Source: Chloroflexota bacterium
Lineage (GTDB): Bacteria > Chloroflexota > Anaerolineae > Anaerolineales > VGOW01
DNA length: 62,348 bases
Assembly: GCA_016197225.1 (NCBI GenBank)
Contig: JACPWC010000104.1
Span: forward strand, 1 to 62,348
Reading direction: 5' to 3'
The notes beneath the pieces were generated by a model, which saw only the letters and a program-made list of their open reading frames with translations, ran no database searches and was not told the origin of the DNA. Each line of letters starts with the position of its first letter. Within the stretch, counting starts at the first letter, position 1. This document shows, in pieces, positions 25,191 through 35,200 of this stretch. Position numbers and translations under genes: made by a program.

Positions 25191-28100
25191 CTACTTTCGC
25201 TCAAACAAAGACACCGGCGGATCGCCCATGTCGCCAGTGAGAGTCAAGTGCAACGCCTTGAGCAGTGTGCCATCCTCGCCGCGCAACTCTTTCACTGTTC
25301 CCACCAACTCAAAACCGAATTGACGCAAACCGTCCACAAAGCGGGCCAGGCCTTCGGGCGTGAAAGCCGAGTCCGGTTCGACGATGAACAGGTGCCCGCC
25401 GCCCTGCAGGATACGCGCGGCATGGGTGAAATAGCTTTTGAGATCAGCCGCCGGGCCGTAAAGCGAGAGGCTGTAAATCAGCACATCCGCCGACTTGTCG
25501 GGTAGCGGCGGGTTTTCCATTTTGCCGCGCAGTTGGCCGGGGCGGTCGTGCCGATCCAGCCCGGTAACGTGGCAAGGCAAGTCGGCAAAGCGGTTGAGGC
25601 CACAACCCATGTCTACCACGGCCAGGTCGGGCCGCATGAGGGGCGTGAGCCGACCGCGCAGCCATTGATGCGACAGTTTGGCGGCAGTGGACGTTTCGAG
25701 GTGGGCCAGGAATTGGCGGGTGTAGTCCGGGTCGGCAAAAACTTCGTCGGCGCGGGCGGCGCTGAGGCCGCGCAACCGCCCGATCTCGCCGCGCCATTTC
25801 TGCGCCTCGCTCTGCGTTTCGGGGCGGCGCTCCACTGCCAGCGGCTCGACCCCGATCTCGCGGGCTTGCTTGAGCCAGCGGCGCAGGGCCTTCTGCACTT
25901 TGTCGGCGGCATCGGTCGTGTCGTACTTGCCGTCAATCGCCACATCTGACAGTTCGCGTTTGCCCTCGATCAGCGCCCAGATGCGCTCGTCAAGGGTGTG
26001 ATGAGCCGAGCCATCGCGCAGGGTCGCCATCGTCGTGGTGTGCAGAACGTCCACCCGCACGATTTTCTTTTGGCCCTCGCGGTGCAAGCGGGCCAGCCCC
26101 TGCTCAAACTCGGCCCAGGTGTAGGGCAAGTCGGCGAAGATGATTTCGTTGGCCGTGTCGGCCTGCTTGGGATCGAACAGAGTCAGCCCTACGCCAATCG
26201 TCCCGATTGTCCCTACCAAAACCCGCGCTCCGTCTGGCGAACGAAACGAGTCGAGCAGTGTTTGGCGCTCGTTCTTGTGGATCAAACCGTTGATGTGGGC
26301 AATTTGACCGGGGAGGAACTCCTCGAGGTAGGCGGCGATTTTCTCGGAGACATCGTCGGTGAGGTAGGTGAGAATGAGTAGTTTCCGCGCCGCCTGCGCC
26401 CGCTGAAGCAGGTAGGGCAGTTTGGCCTCGGCGGCGAGTTTGCGGAGTTCGACCAATGCGTGCGAGGCTTGCGATCTGGGCCAGCCGTAAATCTCCAGCA
26501 TTTGTGCGTCGAGGTCGAGCGGCAGGGGAATATCCACCGTTCGCACTTCACAGCCGGGCAGGTGCAAAAGCACTTCGCGCTTGCGGCGGCGCACGACGTG
26601 TGGAAGCAAGGCCTCGAAGACATCGGCGATGTCGCGCAGGCGGCGACTGCTCAGGCGCGAATGATCGAACTGCGGCGCGTGCTGGCTGAGGGTTTGCAGG
26701 AGCGACATCGGCTCGGCCAGTTCGTTGACCAGCGGCGTGCCGGTCAGGCCAATGGCGGCCCGGGCTGAGGCGCGCAGTTTTTCCAGCGCCTCCCGGCGGC
26801 GGGTGAGGTCTTGCCCGGCCCGTTGCTTGATGAAGTGAATCTCGTCGAGGCACAGGCAATCGAACGGCCTTTCGGCCAGGGCGGCGACAGCATCTTCGTT
26901 TAGCAGTTCTTCGTAGTGCAGAACGTAAAACGTCAGGCGTGAAGCAGGCAGGTCGGCGAGGGTTCGTTCGAGGCCTCGTGTGATACGAGCCTGCGGCAAG
27001 CGAGTCTTGATTTCGCCGCGTGGGCCGCACCAAGTATCGTCGGCCACTGTTTTGGGCGCGACGATCACGATATTGCGAATCCCGGACGCCGCCACCGCCG
27101 CGAGGAACGAGGCCGATTTGCCCATGCCGGGGTCGTCGGCGTTGAGGAGGAAGTGGCGGTTAGACGCTTCGCGCCCACCAACGAGAGGCACAAAGTCGGC
27201 CTCCGCCGACTCGGGTTTAGCCTGCGAAGGCAGGCTTCGCGCTTCTGTTGCGGCGACTTCCAGTCGCCCGGCACCCAAAACATCCGCCATCCTCCGAGCC
27301 GCATCGGCCTGATGCAGTCGCAAGCGCGGGCCGCGCCAGCCGTAATCCGGCAAGGCCGCCGCAAAGTTCACCGCCTGTTCTACTTCAAGCGTGAACAGCG
27401 CCGAGGCCTCGGCCACAAATTCGTTGGCCGTGTGTTCGGGATAGGCGGCGAGGATGGCGGCCTCGACATCGTCGGCGGTGACGGTTTGGGTGGCGTCGAG
27501 CGAGCCGTACCAGGCATACAGCCGCTTGTAAAATTCTTGCCACAGGATTTTCGAGGTGAGCAGACTCAACACTTCGTCCAACGGCAAGCGCAGTTCGCCC
27601 AGCGCCGAGAGGCCGCGAATGATGGCCTGCTCGCCTTCCGTGTCGGGCGCGGTAGGGGTCAGCAGGGTTGGGGCGAGAGTTGAACTCTCGCCCATCCCCA
27701 GCCCCTCGCCCAACAACGCCTCGGCCTCCGCCGCCGTGAGGTCGTCGCGCTCTTCAAGGGCGACGGTCTCAGTCGCAATCTCTTCGCCCCCGCTCACCAA
27801 ATTGGCAAGGGCCGACTCGATCTCGGCGTGATCGCCACGCGCCAGACTCGCGCCCAACTTGACAACGCGCTGATTGCGAAACTCCAACAGCCCCGCCCGC
27901 CGCAGGATGACCATGACTTGGGCGGGGCTGAGGAGGTTGGACTCGGCGAGGGGTTGAAGGGCGCGGGCAGTTTTTTCGACGGAGGAGGCGGTGCGAGGGG
28001 TGATGATTTCGTAGCCAATGTAAGCAAGACCGAGGCGGTGAGCGATAGCTGAGAAACCACCATATCTGCCAATTGCACTTATTAAGTCGTGTCTCTGTTC

Positions 28101-29477
28101 AGCAATTAATTCACGTACCAATGGCATGATGCCATTTTTACCCTGTTTTGTAATGAAGGTGAGCAGTTCCCGTTCGACGTTCGCGAAATCGCTCCAATAG
28201 CCTGTTGGCTTATTGGTCTGTTCCAGACCAAGCCTTTCAGCTACAACTGGTATGCCGCCGTGCTTGCGGATCGCATTTGCTAGATCATCACGGCCCGAAA
28301 TGGTCAATTCTCGGGCAGTTGGCATAACACCATCTATGCTGTGCTCAGCGATAAAGGCGCGTAGTTCCATCTCAACATTCGTAAAATTCTCCCAGTAACC
28401 TGGTGATACGTGAGTACGCTGTAACCCAAGCCGCTTTGCCACAGCCGGAAAGCCGCCTTGCTTGCTAATTCCACCAACCAACCTGCTATATCCTGAAGCG
28501 ATCATTTCGGGTTCAGTTGGCATGATGCCTGCCGTGCCATGCTTGGCAATAAAGGCTCTGAGTTCCCTTTCGACATTCTCAAATTCATCCCAATAACCTT
28601 TGTGCTTGCGAGTGTCTGGCCGTTCCAGTCGAAGCCGCTTCGCTACAGCCGAAAAGCCACCATGCCTATAAATTGCATCAGCCAAGTGTCTATGATCGGT
28701 GTCAGTCAACTGGATATAGGTTGGCATGATGCCATTTGTACCGTACTCAGCGATAAAAGCTCGCAACCCTCGTTCGACATTCGCGAAATCGTCCCAGTAG
28801 CCCATAGGTTTGTGGGCGCTTGGGCGCTTCAAGCCAAGTCGCTCAGCTACCGTTTGAAAGTCACCATGCCTACCAATCGCCGCATTCAAATCAAAACGCT
28901 TCTCAGTAGCTAGCTCGGCCTGGGTTGGCATGTTGCCGTCCGTGCCATGTTCAGTGATAAAAGCGCGTAACTCTTGCTCAAGATTCGCAAATTCATCCCA
29001 ATAGCCTGCTGGTTTATTGGCGTGTGGGCGTTCCAGACCCAGTTGCTTGGCTACAGCCGCAAAGCCACCATGCTGGCGAATCGCTGCAGCCAAACTGCCA
29101 TGCCCTGCATCGCGGAGTTTGCGGTTGGTTGGCATGACATCACTGACACCCTGTTCAGCGATGAATATCCGCAGTTCTTCTTCAACGTTTTTGAAATCGC
29201 TCCAGTGACCTTTAGATCTATGGGCATTGGGTCGCTCAAGACCAAGCTTCTTGGCTACAGCCGGAAAGCTGCCGTGCTTGCCAATTGCACTAATCAGATC
29301 TACACGCCCTGAAGAGATCAACTTCTCTACAGTCGGCATGACACTACCCGTGTCATGTTCGGCAATGAAGGAGCGCAGTTCTCGCTCAAGATTGGCGAAG
29401 TCGTTCCAATAACCGGGAGGCTTTGGTGGGCGACGCTTGGCTTTTGGCTTAGGCGGGGCTGGCTTCTTCTTAGGCAT
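25191..29477 (-). CDS. GYW-repeat / SNF2-like helicase / RRP8-like methyltransferase fusion
   Basis: A 1428-residue protein. Residues 1-21 are K/P-rich. Residues 22-~486 are seven repeats of 66-68 residues. Residues ~490-730 are helical and unassigned. The SF2 helicase core follows: Walker A ADDPGMGKSAS (Lys787), VAPKTVADDTW, DEIH box (878-881), LTGTPLVNELAEPM, and the C-terminal RecA lobe with TIGTIGVGLTLFDP and QGLARLHREGQKK. The end (~1260-1428) is a Rossmann methyltransferase: VVDMGCG (1287-1293), ENPPLPDKSADVLIYSLSLY, GGGHLFIVEP. The last pattern matches the nucleolar RRP8 family (known for rRNA base methylation), but the target here may be DNA or RNA. It lies 3 bases after the DUF4760-like gene. 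A defence or DNA-processing role is inferred. Confidence 0.85.
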   Translation of the reverse strand: MPKKKPAPPKPKAKRRPPKPPGYWNDFANLERELRSFIAEHDTGSVMPTVEKLISSGRVDLISAIGKHGSFPAVAKKLGLERPNAHRSKGHWSDFKNVEEELRIFIAEQGVSDVMPTNRKLRDAGHGSLAAAIRQHGGFAAVAKQLGLERPHANKPAGYWDEFANLEQELRAFITEHGTDGNMPTQAELATEKRFDLNAAIGRHGDFQTVAERLGLKRPSAHKPMGYWDDFANVERGLRAFIAEYGTNGIMPTYIQLTDTDHRHLADAIYRHGGFSAVAKRLRLERPDTRKHKGYWDEFENVERELRAFIAKHGTAGIMPTEPEMIASGYSRLVGGISKQGGFPAVAKRLGLQRTHVSPGYWENFTNVEMELRAFIAEHSIDGVMPTARELTISGRDDLANAIRKHGGIPVVAERLGLEQTNKPTGYWSDFANVERELLTFITKQGKNGIMPLVRELIAEQRHDLISAIGRYGGFSAIAHRLGLAYIGYEIITPRTASSVEKTARALQPLAESNLLSPAQVMVILRRAGLLEFRNQRVVKLGASLARGDHAEIESALANLVSGGEEIATETVALEERDDLTAAEAEALLGEGLGMGESSTLAPTLLTPTAPDTEGEQAIIRGLSALGELRLPLDEVLSLLTSKILWQEFYKRLYAWYGSLDATQTVTADDVEAAILAAYPEHTANEFVAEASALFTLEVEQAVNFAAALPDYGWRGPRLRLHQADAARRMADVLGAGRLEVAATEARSLPSQAKPESAEADFVPLVGGREASNRHFLLNADDPGMGKSASFLAAVAASGIRNIVIVAPKTVADDTWCGPRGEIKTRLPQARITRGLERTLADLPASRLTFYVLHYEELLNEDAVAALAERPFDCLCLDEIHFIKQRAGQDLTRRREALEKLRASARAAIGLTGTPLVNELAEPMSLLQTLSQHAPQFDHSRLSSRRLRDIADVFEALLPHVVRRRKREVLLHLPGCEVRTVDIPLPLDLDAQMLEIYGWPRSQASHALVELRKLAAEAKLPYLLQRAQAARKLLILTYLTDDVSEKIAAYLEEFLPGQIAHINGLIHKNERQTLLDSFRSPDGARVLVGTIGTIGVGLTLFDPKQADTANEIIFADLPYTWAEFEQGLARLHREGQKKIVRVDVLHTTTMATLRDGSAHHTLDERIWALIEGKRELSDVAIDGKYDTTDAADKVQKALRRWLKQAREIGVEPLAVERRPETQSEAQKWRGEIGRLRGLSAARADEVFADPDYTRQFLAHLETSTAAKLSHQWLRGRLTPLMRPDLAVVDMGCGLNRFADLPCHVTGLDRHDRPGQLRGKMENPPLPDKSADVLIYSLSLYGPAADLKSYFTHAARILQGGGHLFIVEPDSAFTPEGLARFVDGLRQFGFELVGTVKELRGEDGTLLKALHLTLTGDMGDPPVSLFERK
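27190..27245. repeat. in-frame palindromic repeat before the Walker A motif
   Basis: AGTCGGC (27194-27200) pairs with GCCGACT (27205-27211), and GCCTGC (27220-27225) with GCAGGC (27230-27235). They encode roughly residues 745-763 of the helicase (LPSQAKPESAEADFV), a linker shortly before Walker A. Confidence 0.65.
27671..27693. repeat. in-frame perfect palindrome in the helicase gene
   Basis: GGGCGAGAGTT (27671-27681), one base, then AACTCTCGCCC (27683-27693). It encodes part of the low-complexity linker GMGESSTLAPTLL. Confidence 0.6.
28020..29414 (-). repeat. seven tandem GYW...LGL protein repeats
   Basis: Units start at residues 22, 90, 158, 226, 294, 360 and 426 of the fusion protein. 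Consensus seen: GYWxxFxNvExELrxFI, then MPTxxEL, DLxxAIxxhGGF and AVAkrLGLeR. The pattern resembles HNH/homing-endonuclease-associated repeats, small helical DNA-binding modules (inference). The DNA is lower in GC than the helicase core (27 of 60 bases at 28681-28740 against 42 of 60 at 26701-26760). Confidence 0.85.
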
Positions 29478-29480
29478 GCG

Positions 29481-30032
29481 CTATCGAAGAGAATTCTTCA
29501 GCGGATTAGAAAACAGACGTTTTATGCGCCGTTTATTAGCGAGTCGTTTTTCTGCCTTGCTTGCCTTACTAGCAAGCCACTCAAACTCAGCGTAGTAATC
29601 CTCATCACCTAACATCTGTCTCCATCCGAGAATGAATGGTTTGAGCCGCTTCCACATGTCTAAGATGTTCCGATTGTACGTTTCTGCAACGATATTCGCG
29701 GGGAGTAGTTTATGACGGCACAACAGCCCGATGTTGTCAAAATCTCTACAGATGGCATGTAGCTTTTCGGTATTTTCTGGTGAAAGAGGTCTGACAGCTT
29801 TCTCTAACTCTTGGTACACCCATTTGCGATTGTTGGCTGCTTGCTCAGTCGCTATTAAGTCTCTGACAAATTTCATGCCATCTAAATATCGAGCATTGAT
29901 CGACTCGCGAAGTTCTCTTGCAAATATAAATGCAAAGATCAATAACGACATTTCAACAATCGACTGAACTGCCTGAATGATCGGTTGGATCGGCTGTAAA
30001 AGCCTTGCAATATCTGTTAGCAGTTGTAGCAT
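29481..30032 (-). CDS. DUF4760-like membrane-associated protein
   Basis: A 183-residue protein. One hydrophobic segment lies near residues 18-40 (PIIQAVQSIVEMSLLIFAFI). The remainder is helical: NARYLDGMKFVRDLIATEQA, ELEKAVRPLSPENTEKLHAI, CRDFDNIGLLCRHKLLPANI, VAETYNRNILDMWKRLKPFI, and EDYYAEFEWLASKASKAEKR. This pattern matches DUF4760, a family of unknown function with an N-terminal helix. The gene ends 3 bases before the helicase fusion, so both are probably expressed together. It has lower GC than its neighbours (28 of 60 at 29701-29760), like the repeat-coding part of the fusion gene, suggesting joint horizontal transfer. Confidence 0.72.
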   Translation of the reverse strand: MLQLLTDIARLLQPIQPIIQAVQSIVEMSLLIFAFIFARELRESINARYLDGMKFVRDLIATEQAANNRKWVYQELEKAVRPLSPENTEKLHAICRDFDNIGLLCRHKLLPANIVAETYNRNILDMWKRLKPFILGWRQMLGDEDYYAEFEWLASKASKAEKRLANKRRIKRLFSNPLKNSLR

Positions 30033-30134
30033 ATTTCACCTGGCATGAGGGTTGCTGGAAAGAGGCTAACGCCAGCCCATAGGGTTACCGGGCACATCAA
30101 AGTCTTATGGGGATTATAGAACGAGATTGAAAAC

Positions 30135-30159
30135 AGAGACGACCTCAAGGGTCGTCTCT
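30135..30159 (-). terminator. terminator after asnS
   Basis: AGAGACGACC (30135-30144) and GGTCGTCTCT (30150-30159) form a 10-bp stem with a 5-base loop. Read on the minus strand it is followed by GTTTTC. It lies 6 bases past the asnS stop. Confidence 0.7.
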
Positions 30160-30164
30160 GTAAT

Positions 30165-31502
30165 TTACGGGTAATTCCTCTGTAGCATCCTCGGAAACGG
30201 GTTCGTCTCCCGGATATGCTCCGTGCCGCAAATCCAGGCCACGGTGCGCTCCACGCCCAGGCCGAAGCCGGAGTGGGGCACGGTTCCATACTTCCGCAGG
30301 TCGAGATACCATTTATAGTTCTCAACCGGCAGTTTGTGATCGTGGATGCGCTGGAGCAGGGTGTCGTGATCGGAGATGCGCTCCGAGCCGCCGATGATTT
30401 CGCCGTAGCCTTCGGGCGCGAGCAAATCAGCCGACTTGCACACTTCGGGGCGGCCCGGCCACGGTTCCATGTAAAAGGCCTTTATTGCCGTTGGGTAGCC
30501 GACGACGAACACCGGCTTCTCGAATTGCCTGGTTAGCTCGGTCTCGTGCGGCGAGCCAAAGTCGTCGCCCCATTCAATTTTCAACAACTCTTTCTTTTCC
30601 GGGTCGGTCTCTTCGGCGGCGAGTTTCTTCAACCGTTCGACGGCTTCGTCGTAAGTGATGCGCGGGAAGGGCGGAACCATCTTTTCGAGAACGCTGGTGT
30701 CGCGGCCCAGCGCCTTGAGTTCGGCGGCTCGCTCGCGCAGGCAAGTCTGCACGATGTGCGACACAAAATTTTCTTCAATCACTAATAACTGATCTAAATC
30801 GCAATAGGCAATCTCAGGTTCGACCATCCAGAATTCAGTGAGGTGGCGGCGGGTCTTGGACTTTTCGGCGCGGAAGGTGGGGCCGAAGCAATAGACTTTG
30901 CCGAACGCGCCGATGTTGGCTTCGTTATAAAGTTGGCCGGTCTGGGCCAGGTAGGCGCTCTCCCCGAAGTAATCAATCTCAAACAGGGTGCTGGTGCCCT
31001 CCGCCGCCGACGGGGTGATGATCGGGGTGGACATTTCCAGAAAGCCATTCGTGTCCAGCCACTCGCGGATGGCGCGCATGATGGTGGCCCGGATTCGCAG
31101 GATGGCCCACTGGCGCGACGAGCGAATCCATAAGTGCCGCCAGTCCATCAAAAATTCGACGCCGTGATCTTTGGGCGAGATGGGGTACTCGTGGGCGACC
31201 TGTCCCACGCGCGCGTCGGCCACACCGAGTTCGAAGCCGCCGGGTGTGCCGGGGGCGCGCGGCTCGGCTCGCACCGTGCCCGTCACTTCCACCGACGACT
31301 CTTGAGTTAGTTTGGCGGCCGCGTTGAACACGTCCTCCGATACATCTTTCTTGAACACGACGCACTGCACGACGCCGGTTCCGTCGCGCACTTGCAGGAA
31401 TTGCAACTTGCCCTTGTCGGTGCGGGCGTAGAGCCAGCCTTGCAGAGTCACGGTCTCGCCCGCGTGGGCGGCGATGTCTTGGATGCGAATGATGGTAGTC
31501 AA
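30165..31502 (-). CDS. asnS: asparaginyl-tRNA synthetase
   Basis: A 445-residue class IIb synthetase that charges tRNA-Asn with asparagine. The N-terminal OB-fold anticodon-binding domain contains [20 protein letters not shown]. Motif 1 region: [20 protein letters not shown]. Motif 2 contains [20 protein letters not shown]. Motif 3 is [28 protein letters not shown] and [14 protein letters not shown] distinguish it from AspRS (family knowledge). Length fits AsnRS. The stretch [11 protein letters not shown] is encoded by a phrase (30774-30800, AATCACTAATAACTGATC) that also occurs in modified form in rsmA. A hairpin terminator follows the stop. Confidence 0.93.
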   Translation of the reverse strand: MTTIIRIQDIAAHAGETVTLQGWLYARTDKGKLQFLQVRDGTGVVQCVVFKKDVSEDVFNAAAKLTQESSVEVTGTVRAEPRAPGTPGGFELGVADARVGQVAHEYPISPKDHGVEFLMDWRHLWIRSSRQWAILRIRATIMRAIREWLDTNGFLEMSTPIITPSAAEGTSTLFEIDYFGESAYLAQTGQLYNEANIGAFGKVYCFGPTFRAEKSKTRRHLTEFWMVEPEIAYCDLDQLLVIEENFVSHIVQTCLRERAAELKALGRDTSVLEKMVPPFPRITYDEAVERLKKLAAEETDPEKKELLKIEWGDDFGSPHETELTRQFEKPVFVVGYPTAIKAFYMEPWPGRPEVCKSADLLAPEGYGEIIGGSERISDHDTLLQRIHDHKLPVENYKWYLDLRKYGTVPHSGFGLGVERTVAWICGTEHIRETNPFPRMLQRNYP

Positions 31503-31520
31503 AGAGGTTCTCCAGGTAAT

Positions 31521-31964
31521 TTATGAAGCTTTGGCTTTGTAGGTATCGAGCCACGTTGATGGAGTCATTGTCGAAACAACTGCCGCGCCGCGATTCAACA
31601 TTTCGTCGTCCCACGTAATCAGTATGGCGTCAAATTCTTGGGCAACGGCAACATAGACGGAATCCGCGCCTCTCAGAAGGTGAGTTGCGGCAATGGTTGC
31701 TGCCTGACGGGCAAGGGGCGTAGTGAGAGTCGCCAGGTTCAGCCCCTGAAAATTTTCAATCAAGGCGACAAGCGCTTCCGCTAGTGCTGGATTTCCGGTC
31801 GGCCTGGCAATGGCGGCTGAACATTCTGCCAGGACCAGAGTTGGGCAGACAATGACTGTATTCGGTTCCTGTGCTTGCCGCAGGAATTCTACGCTGACAG
31901 CGTAGTGTGTTTCGGCAGTTCGAGCCGCGGCGACAAAAACACTGGCATCTATTACGTAGTTCAT
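31521..31964 (-). CDS. PIN-domain toxin (VapC-like)
   Basis: A 147-residue PIN-fold ribonuclease, likely the toxin of the pair. Acidic residues in the expected places: VIDASVFVAA (Asp6), LVLAECSAAI (Glu), RGADSVYVAVA (Asp) and ILITWDDEML (Asp pair). VapC toxins cleave tRNA or rRNA when freed from antitoxin (family knowledge). Its start overlaps the antitoxin stop as ATGA. It is longer than many VapC proteins (~130). It lies 18 bases upstream of asnS on the same strand. Confidence 0.85.
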   Translation of the reverse strand: MNYVIDASVFVAAARTAETHYAVSVEFLRQAQEPNTVIVCPTLVLAECSAAIARPTGNPALAEALVALIENFQGLNLATLTTPLARQAATIAATHLLRGADSVYVAVAQEFDAILITWDDEMLNRGAAVVSTMTPSTWLDTYKAKAS

Positions 31965-32224
31965 CGCCGCATTTCCGTCAAGGTTTCGATCGCGCTTTTG
32001 TCACTTTTCCAGGCCTGGCTGATTTCTTCGGCTAGCGTTTCCCATTTCAGGAGCCAGTCAGGAGCAGGTGGTTGAACAGGCGCTGGCTTAAGGGAGATCA
32101 AGATAGCTGCTGGCGCGCCGTCGGGCGTAACAAGTGTGATGGTTTCGCCGAGACGAAGACGGCTAAGCAAACCTTTCAGATCGCTTCCCAGTTTTTCAAT
32201 CGTGATGGCTGTAGAAGTAGACAT
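31961..32224 (-). CDS. VapB/Phd-like antitoxin
   Basis: An 87-residue protein upstream of and overlapping the PIN toxin gene. The N-terminal part, AITIEKLGSDLKGLLSRLRL, GETITLVTPDGAPAAILISL, follows the Phd/YefM-type DNA-binding antitoxin pattern. The C-terminal part (DWLLKWETLAEEISQAWKSD) is probably the toxin-neutralising arm. Such antitoxins usually repress their own operon; no operator was identified. Confidence 0.8.
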   Translation of the reverse strand: MSTSTAITIEKLGSDLKGLLSRLRLGETITLVTPDGAPAAILISLKPAPVQPPAPDWLLKWETLAEEISQAWKSDKSAIETLTEMRR

Positions 32225-32243
32225 GGCAATTTCTCCTGAGTGC

Positions 32244-35200
32244 TTATTTTATCACTGCTCCCAACCGCGCCCGCATTCCTGACGGCAGAACGCTGATCAA
32301 TTGCGCCTGTTCGTCACCATTGAACGCCCTCAGCCCCAAAATCAGCCCAACGTAGAGGATGCCGCCCAACGCGAGTCCAAGCAGAGGGTGAATTTGCCAC
32401 CCGGCCCAGGTCACACCAAACATGACCGTTGCGCTCAGGGCTGGCCGCCACAAAATGTTAAACCAGGGAATGGGCGCCAGAGTCCGGTGGAGGGTGATGT
32501 AGAACGGCAGGCCTTCGACGATCTCCGAGAGAATGGTGATGATGGCGGCGGCAGGATACCCATAGATCGGCAGGAAGATCAGGTTGGCGACGACGTTGAA
32601 GGTCAGGCCGATGATGAAGGCGCGAGTGAGGGCGCGTTGCTGGCCGATGGCGATCAGCACGTAGTTGGTCACGCTGTTGATCCAGCCGACCGGAATTGAC
32701 CAGACCATGAGGGTGAGGGCGATCCCGCCGTACGGCAGATAATCATTCCCGGCCAGAACGCCGATTAGGATCGACGACAGGAAGGTGGTGACGACGGCCA
32801 CTGGCAGGGCGACCGTCACTAAAAGTTTGACCGCCAACTGATACGACCGGACGAGGGCGGGGCGGTCTTCGTTAGCTTGGCGGCTCATCACCGGAAAGAG
32901 GGCAAAGGTGAAGAACGAGGGGATGATGTTGTAGGCTTCGATGAATTTGTAGGCGGTGCTGTACCAGCCCACTTCCACGTCGCCGCGAATGGGCTTGAGC
33001 AGGGTCACGTCCACTTTGAAGAACAGTGTCGCCAGCAAGTGGTTGATCATCAGCGGCCACGACTCGCGGAGCATGGTGCGCTGAAGCGGCGACTCAAACT
33101 CGAAGCGCGGCCTGAAGAACAGCCGGGCAACCAGCACGCCGAGGATGATCATGGTGACGGTGTTGACCAGAATACTCACAGCGGCCAGACCGACGAAACT
33201 GTAGCCGAGCAGTAACGCCAGCGCGCCGAACGTCACCTTGAGCAGGGTGGTGAGCGTGGTAATGGCCGCCGGATATTCCGCTTTCTCGTAAGAGTAGAAG
33301 AGGGCGGTGAGGCCGGTGGAAATGGACGAGGGCGCAAGGCCAATGGCCAGCAAGATGATTGCCAGCGATGTGTCGCCGTCGAGCGTGGAGAAGCGCGACA
33401 GCAAAAGCATGACCAGAGCCAGCACCGGAAATGAAAGCGCGCCGAGGCTGAAGCGCAAGATGGTGGTGTTTGAGAGGTAACGGTTGGCGTGAGCGCGGTC
33501 GCGGGCCACCTCACGGGTGAGGTAAGTGTTGAGGCCGAAGTTCGTCCAGATTTCGAACCAGGTGATGAGCACGCCGGCGAAGTAGTATTTGCCGGCATCG
33601 CCCGGCCCCAGCAGGCGCAACATGAAAGCGGCGAAGACCAGGTCAATGGCCCGGTTCATCAGCGTGAGCGCCATCGGCGCAATGCTGTTCTTGGCGACGC
33701 GGCGGGCGGTGGAGTCTTCGGCGCTCTCGCGGTAGAAATAGCGCCACAGCCACATGCCAACGGCCAGAGCCAGGGCCAGCCCGGCAATGGCCGAGGTGAA
33801 GCCGCCGAACTTCACTGAGTTGGGGCTGTATTTGAAGCGAATCGTCCAGCCGCTTTGAGTTGCATCCAGCTTCACGGCGCGAAAGTTGCCGTTGACTTTG
33901 TAGAGCTGGACTTCCTGCTCCTGTTTTTCATCCGCGTCAACCGGGCGGAGGAAGGCCCGCCAGTCTTTCGTGTAAGAGTCGGCCAGGATGAGATAAGACG
34001 GCTCGACCGGGCCGATGTTGACGGTGACTTCGTTGATGCCGTAAGCGATGATGTCGGCGGGAACAGGATTGCAGGAGGAGATGGGGAGAGAGGGTTGGGT
34101 GGTTAGGTGGTTGGGTTGTGGGTCGAAGATGACGAAGTGGCGCGGGTCGTATTGTTGAACGGCGGTGGCAAAGTTGTCGGCGAGGGCGCAACCTTCGGGC
34201 AGGGTGAAGGCGCGCGACGAGACGCCAAGATTTTCATACACTTTCACTTCGGCATCATAGACGAGTTTGTATTTGGGGAGCGGGATGTCAACCAGCGAAA
34301 TGACGTATTTGACGTTGAGCAGGTCGAGCAGGGGCGAGTCTAGCGATTGGAGATTGGAGATTGGGGCGATGCGGTTGAATTGCAGTTCACCCTGCGGCTC
34401 GATGAGGGCCGTGTATTCGGCGTATTGCTTGGGGATAACAGACTCGTAGCCGCGCACATCGTAGAAATCGTAGAACCAGCCGGCGTTGGCGTTGAAGGGT
34501 TTTTTGCCTTCGGGGTCAAAGGTGGTGAATCGCCAGAGAGAAGTGTCCTGTTTGAGGAACTCCACGACGGGCGGGGTGTAGTTGAGGATGGCCGGGTCGG
34601 CGGCGGAGTTGAACCCGGCGCTGGCGGTGAGCAGGTCAACGGCGATGAGAGCGACGGCGAGAGTCTGCCAGAGTCGGCCAGACCGGCGAGCCAGGTAGAG
34701 GATCACACCTGAGGCCAGCAGTAATCCGCCGAGTCGCGCCAGCCACACAGCTTCATACGAGAAGAACATTCGCGCGTCGGCAAAGGCGGTGTCCGCGAGG
34801 GCGAGGTCGTGGAGGAGATTGGAGATTGGAGATTGGAAGCTGGAGAAGTTGAGACGGATGAGGGCAAGGGCGGCGAGGAGGGTGAAGCCGGTGAGGAGTG
34901 AAACGACATACGACAAACGTGAAACGACAGGCACAGCCCACGAAAGGCGCGTGAGCGACAAACGAGATTGGCGTCCGCAGAGATAGTCGAAGCCAAAACC
35001 GGCGAGGGCGGCGATGCACAGGCTGAACGGCCACACCCAGCGAAAGGGCGAGTGAAGCTGGTTGACGCCGGGCAAGTAATAGATCAGAGCATAAAGCGGT
35101 GTGCCAAACGCGAAGGCGAGCGCCAGGGCCGCAAGGAGGGTAAAGAATATTTTTTGCTGGCGATGCTCTGTTTGCCCAAAGATGGAGACGACGCCCAACG

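Noticed and set aside
28020-29414. A repetitive DNA array read as CRISPR or satellite
   Set aside because: The ~200-base period is conserved at protein level (GYW...LGL) and diverged in DNA, so it is a coding repeat.
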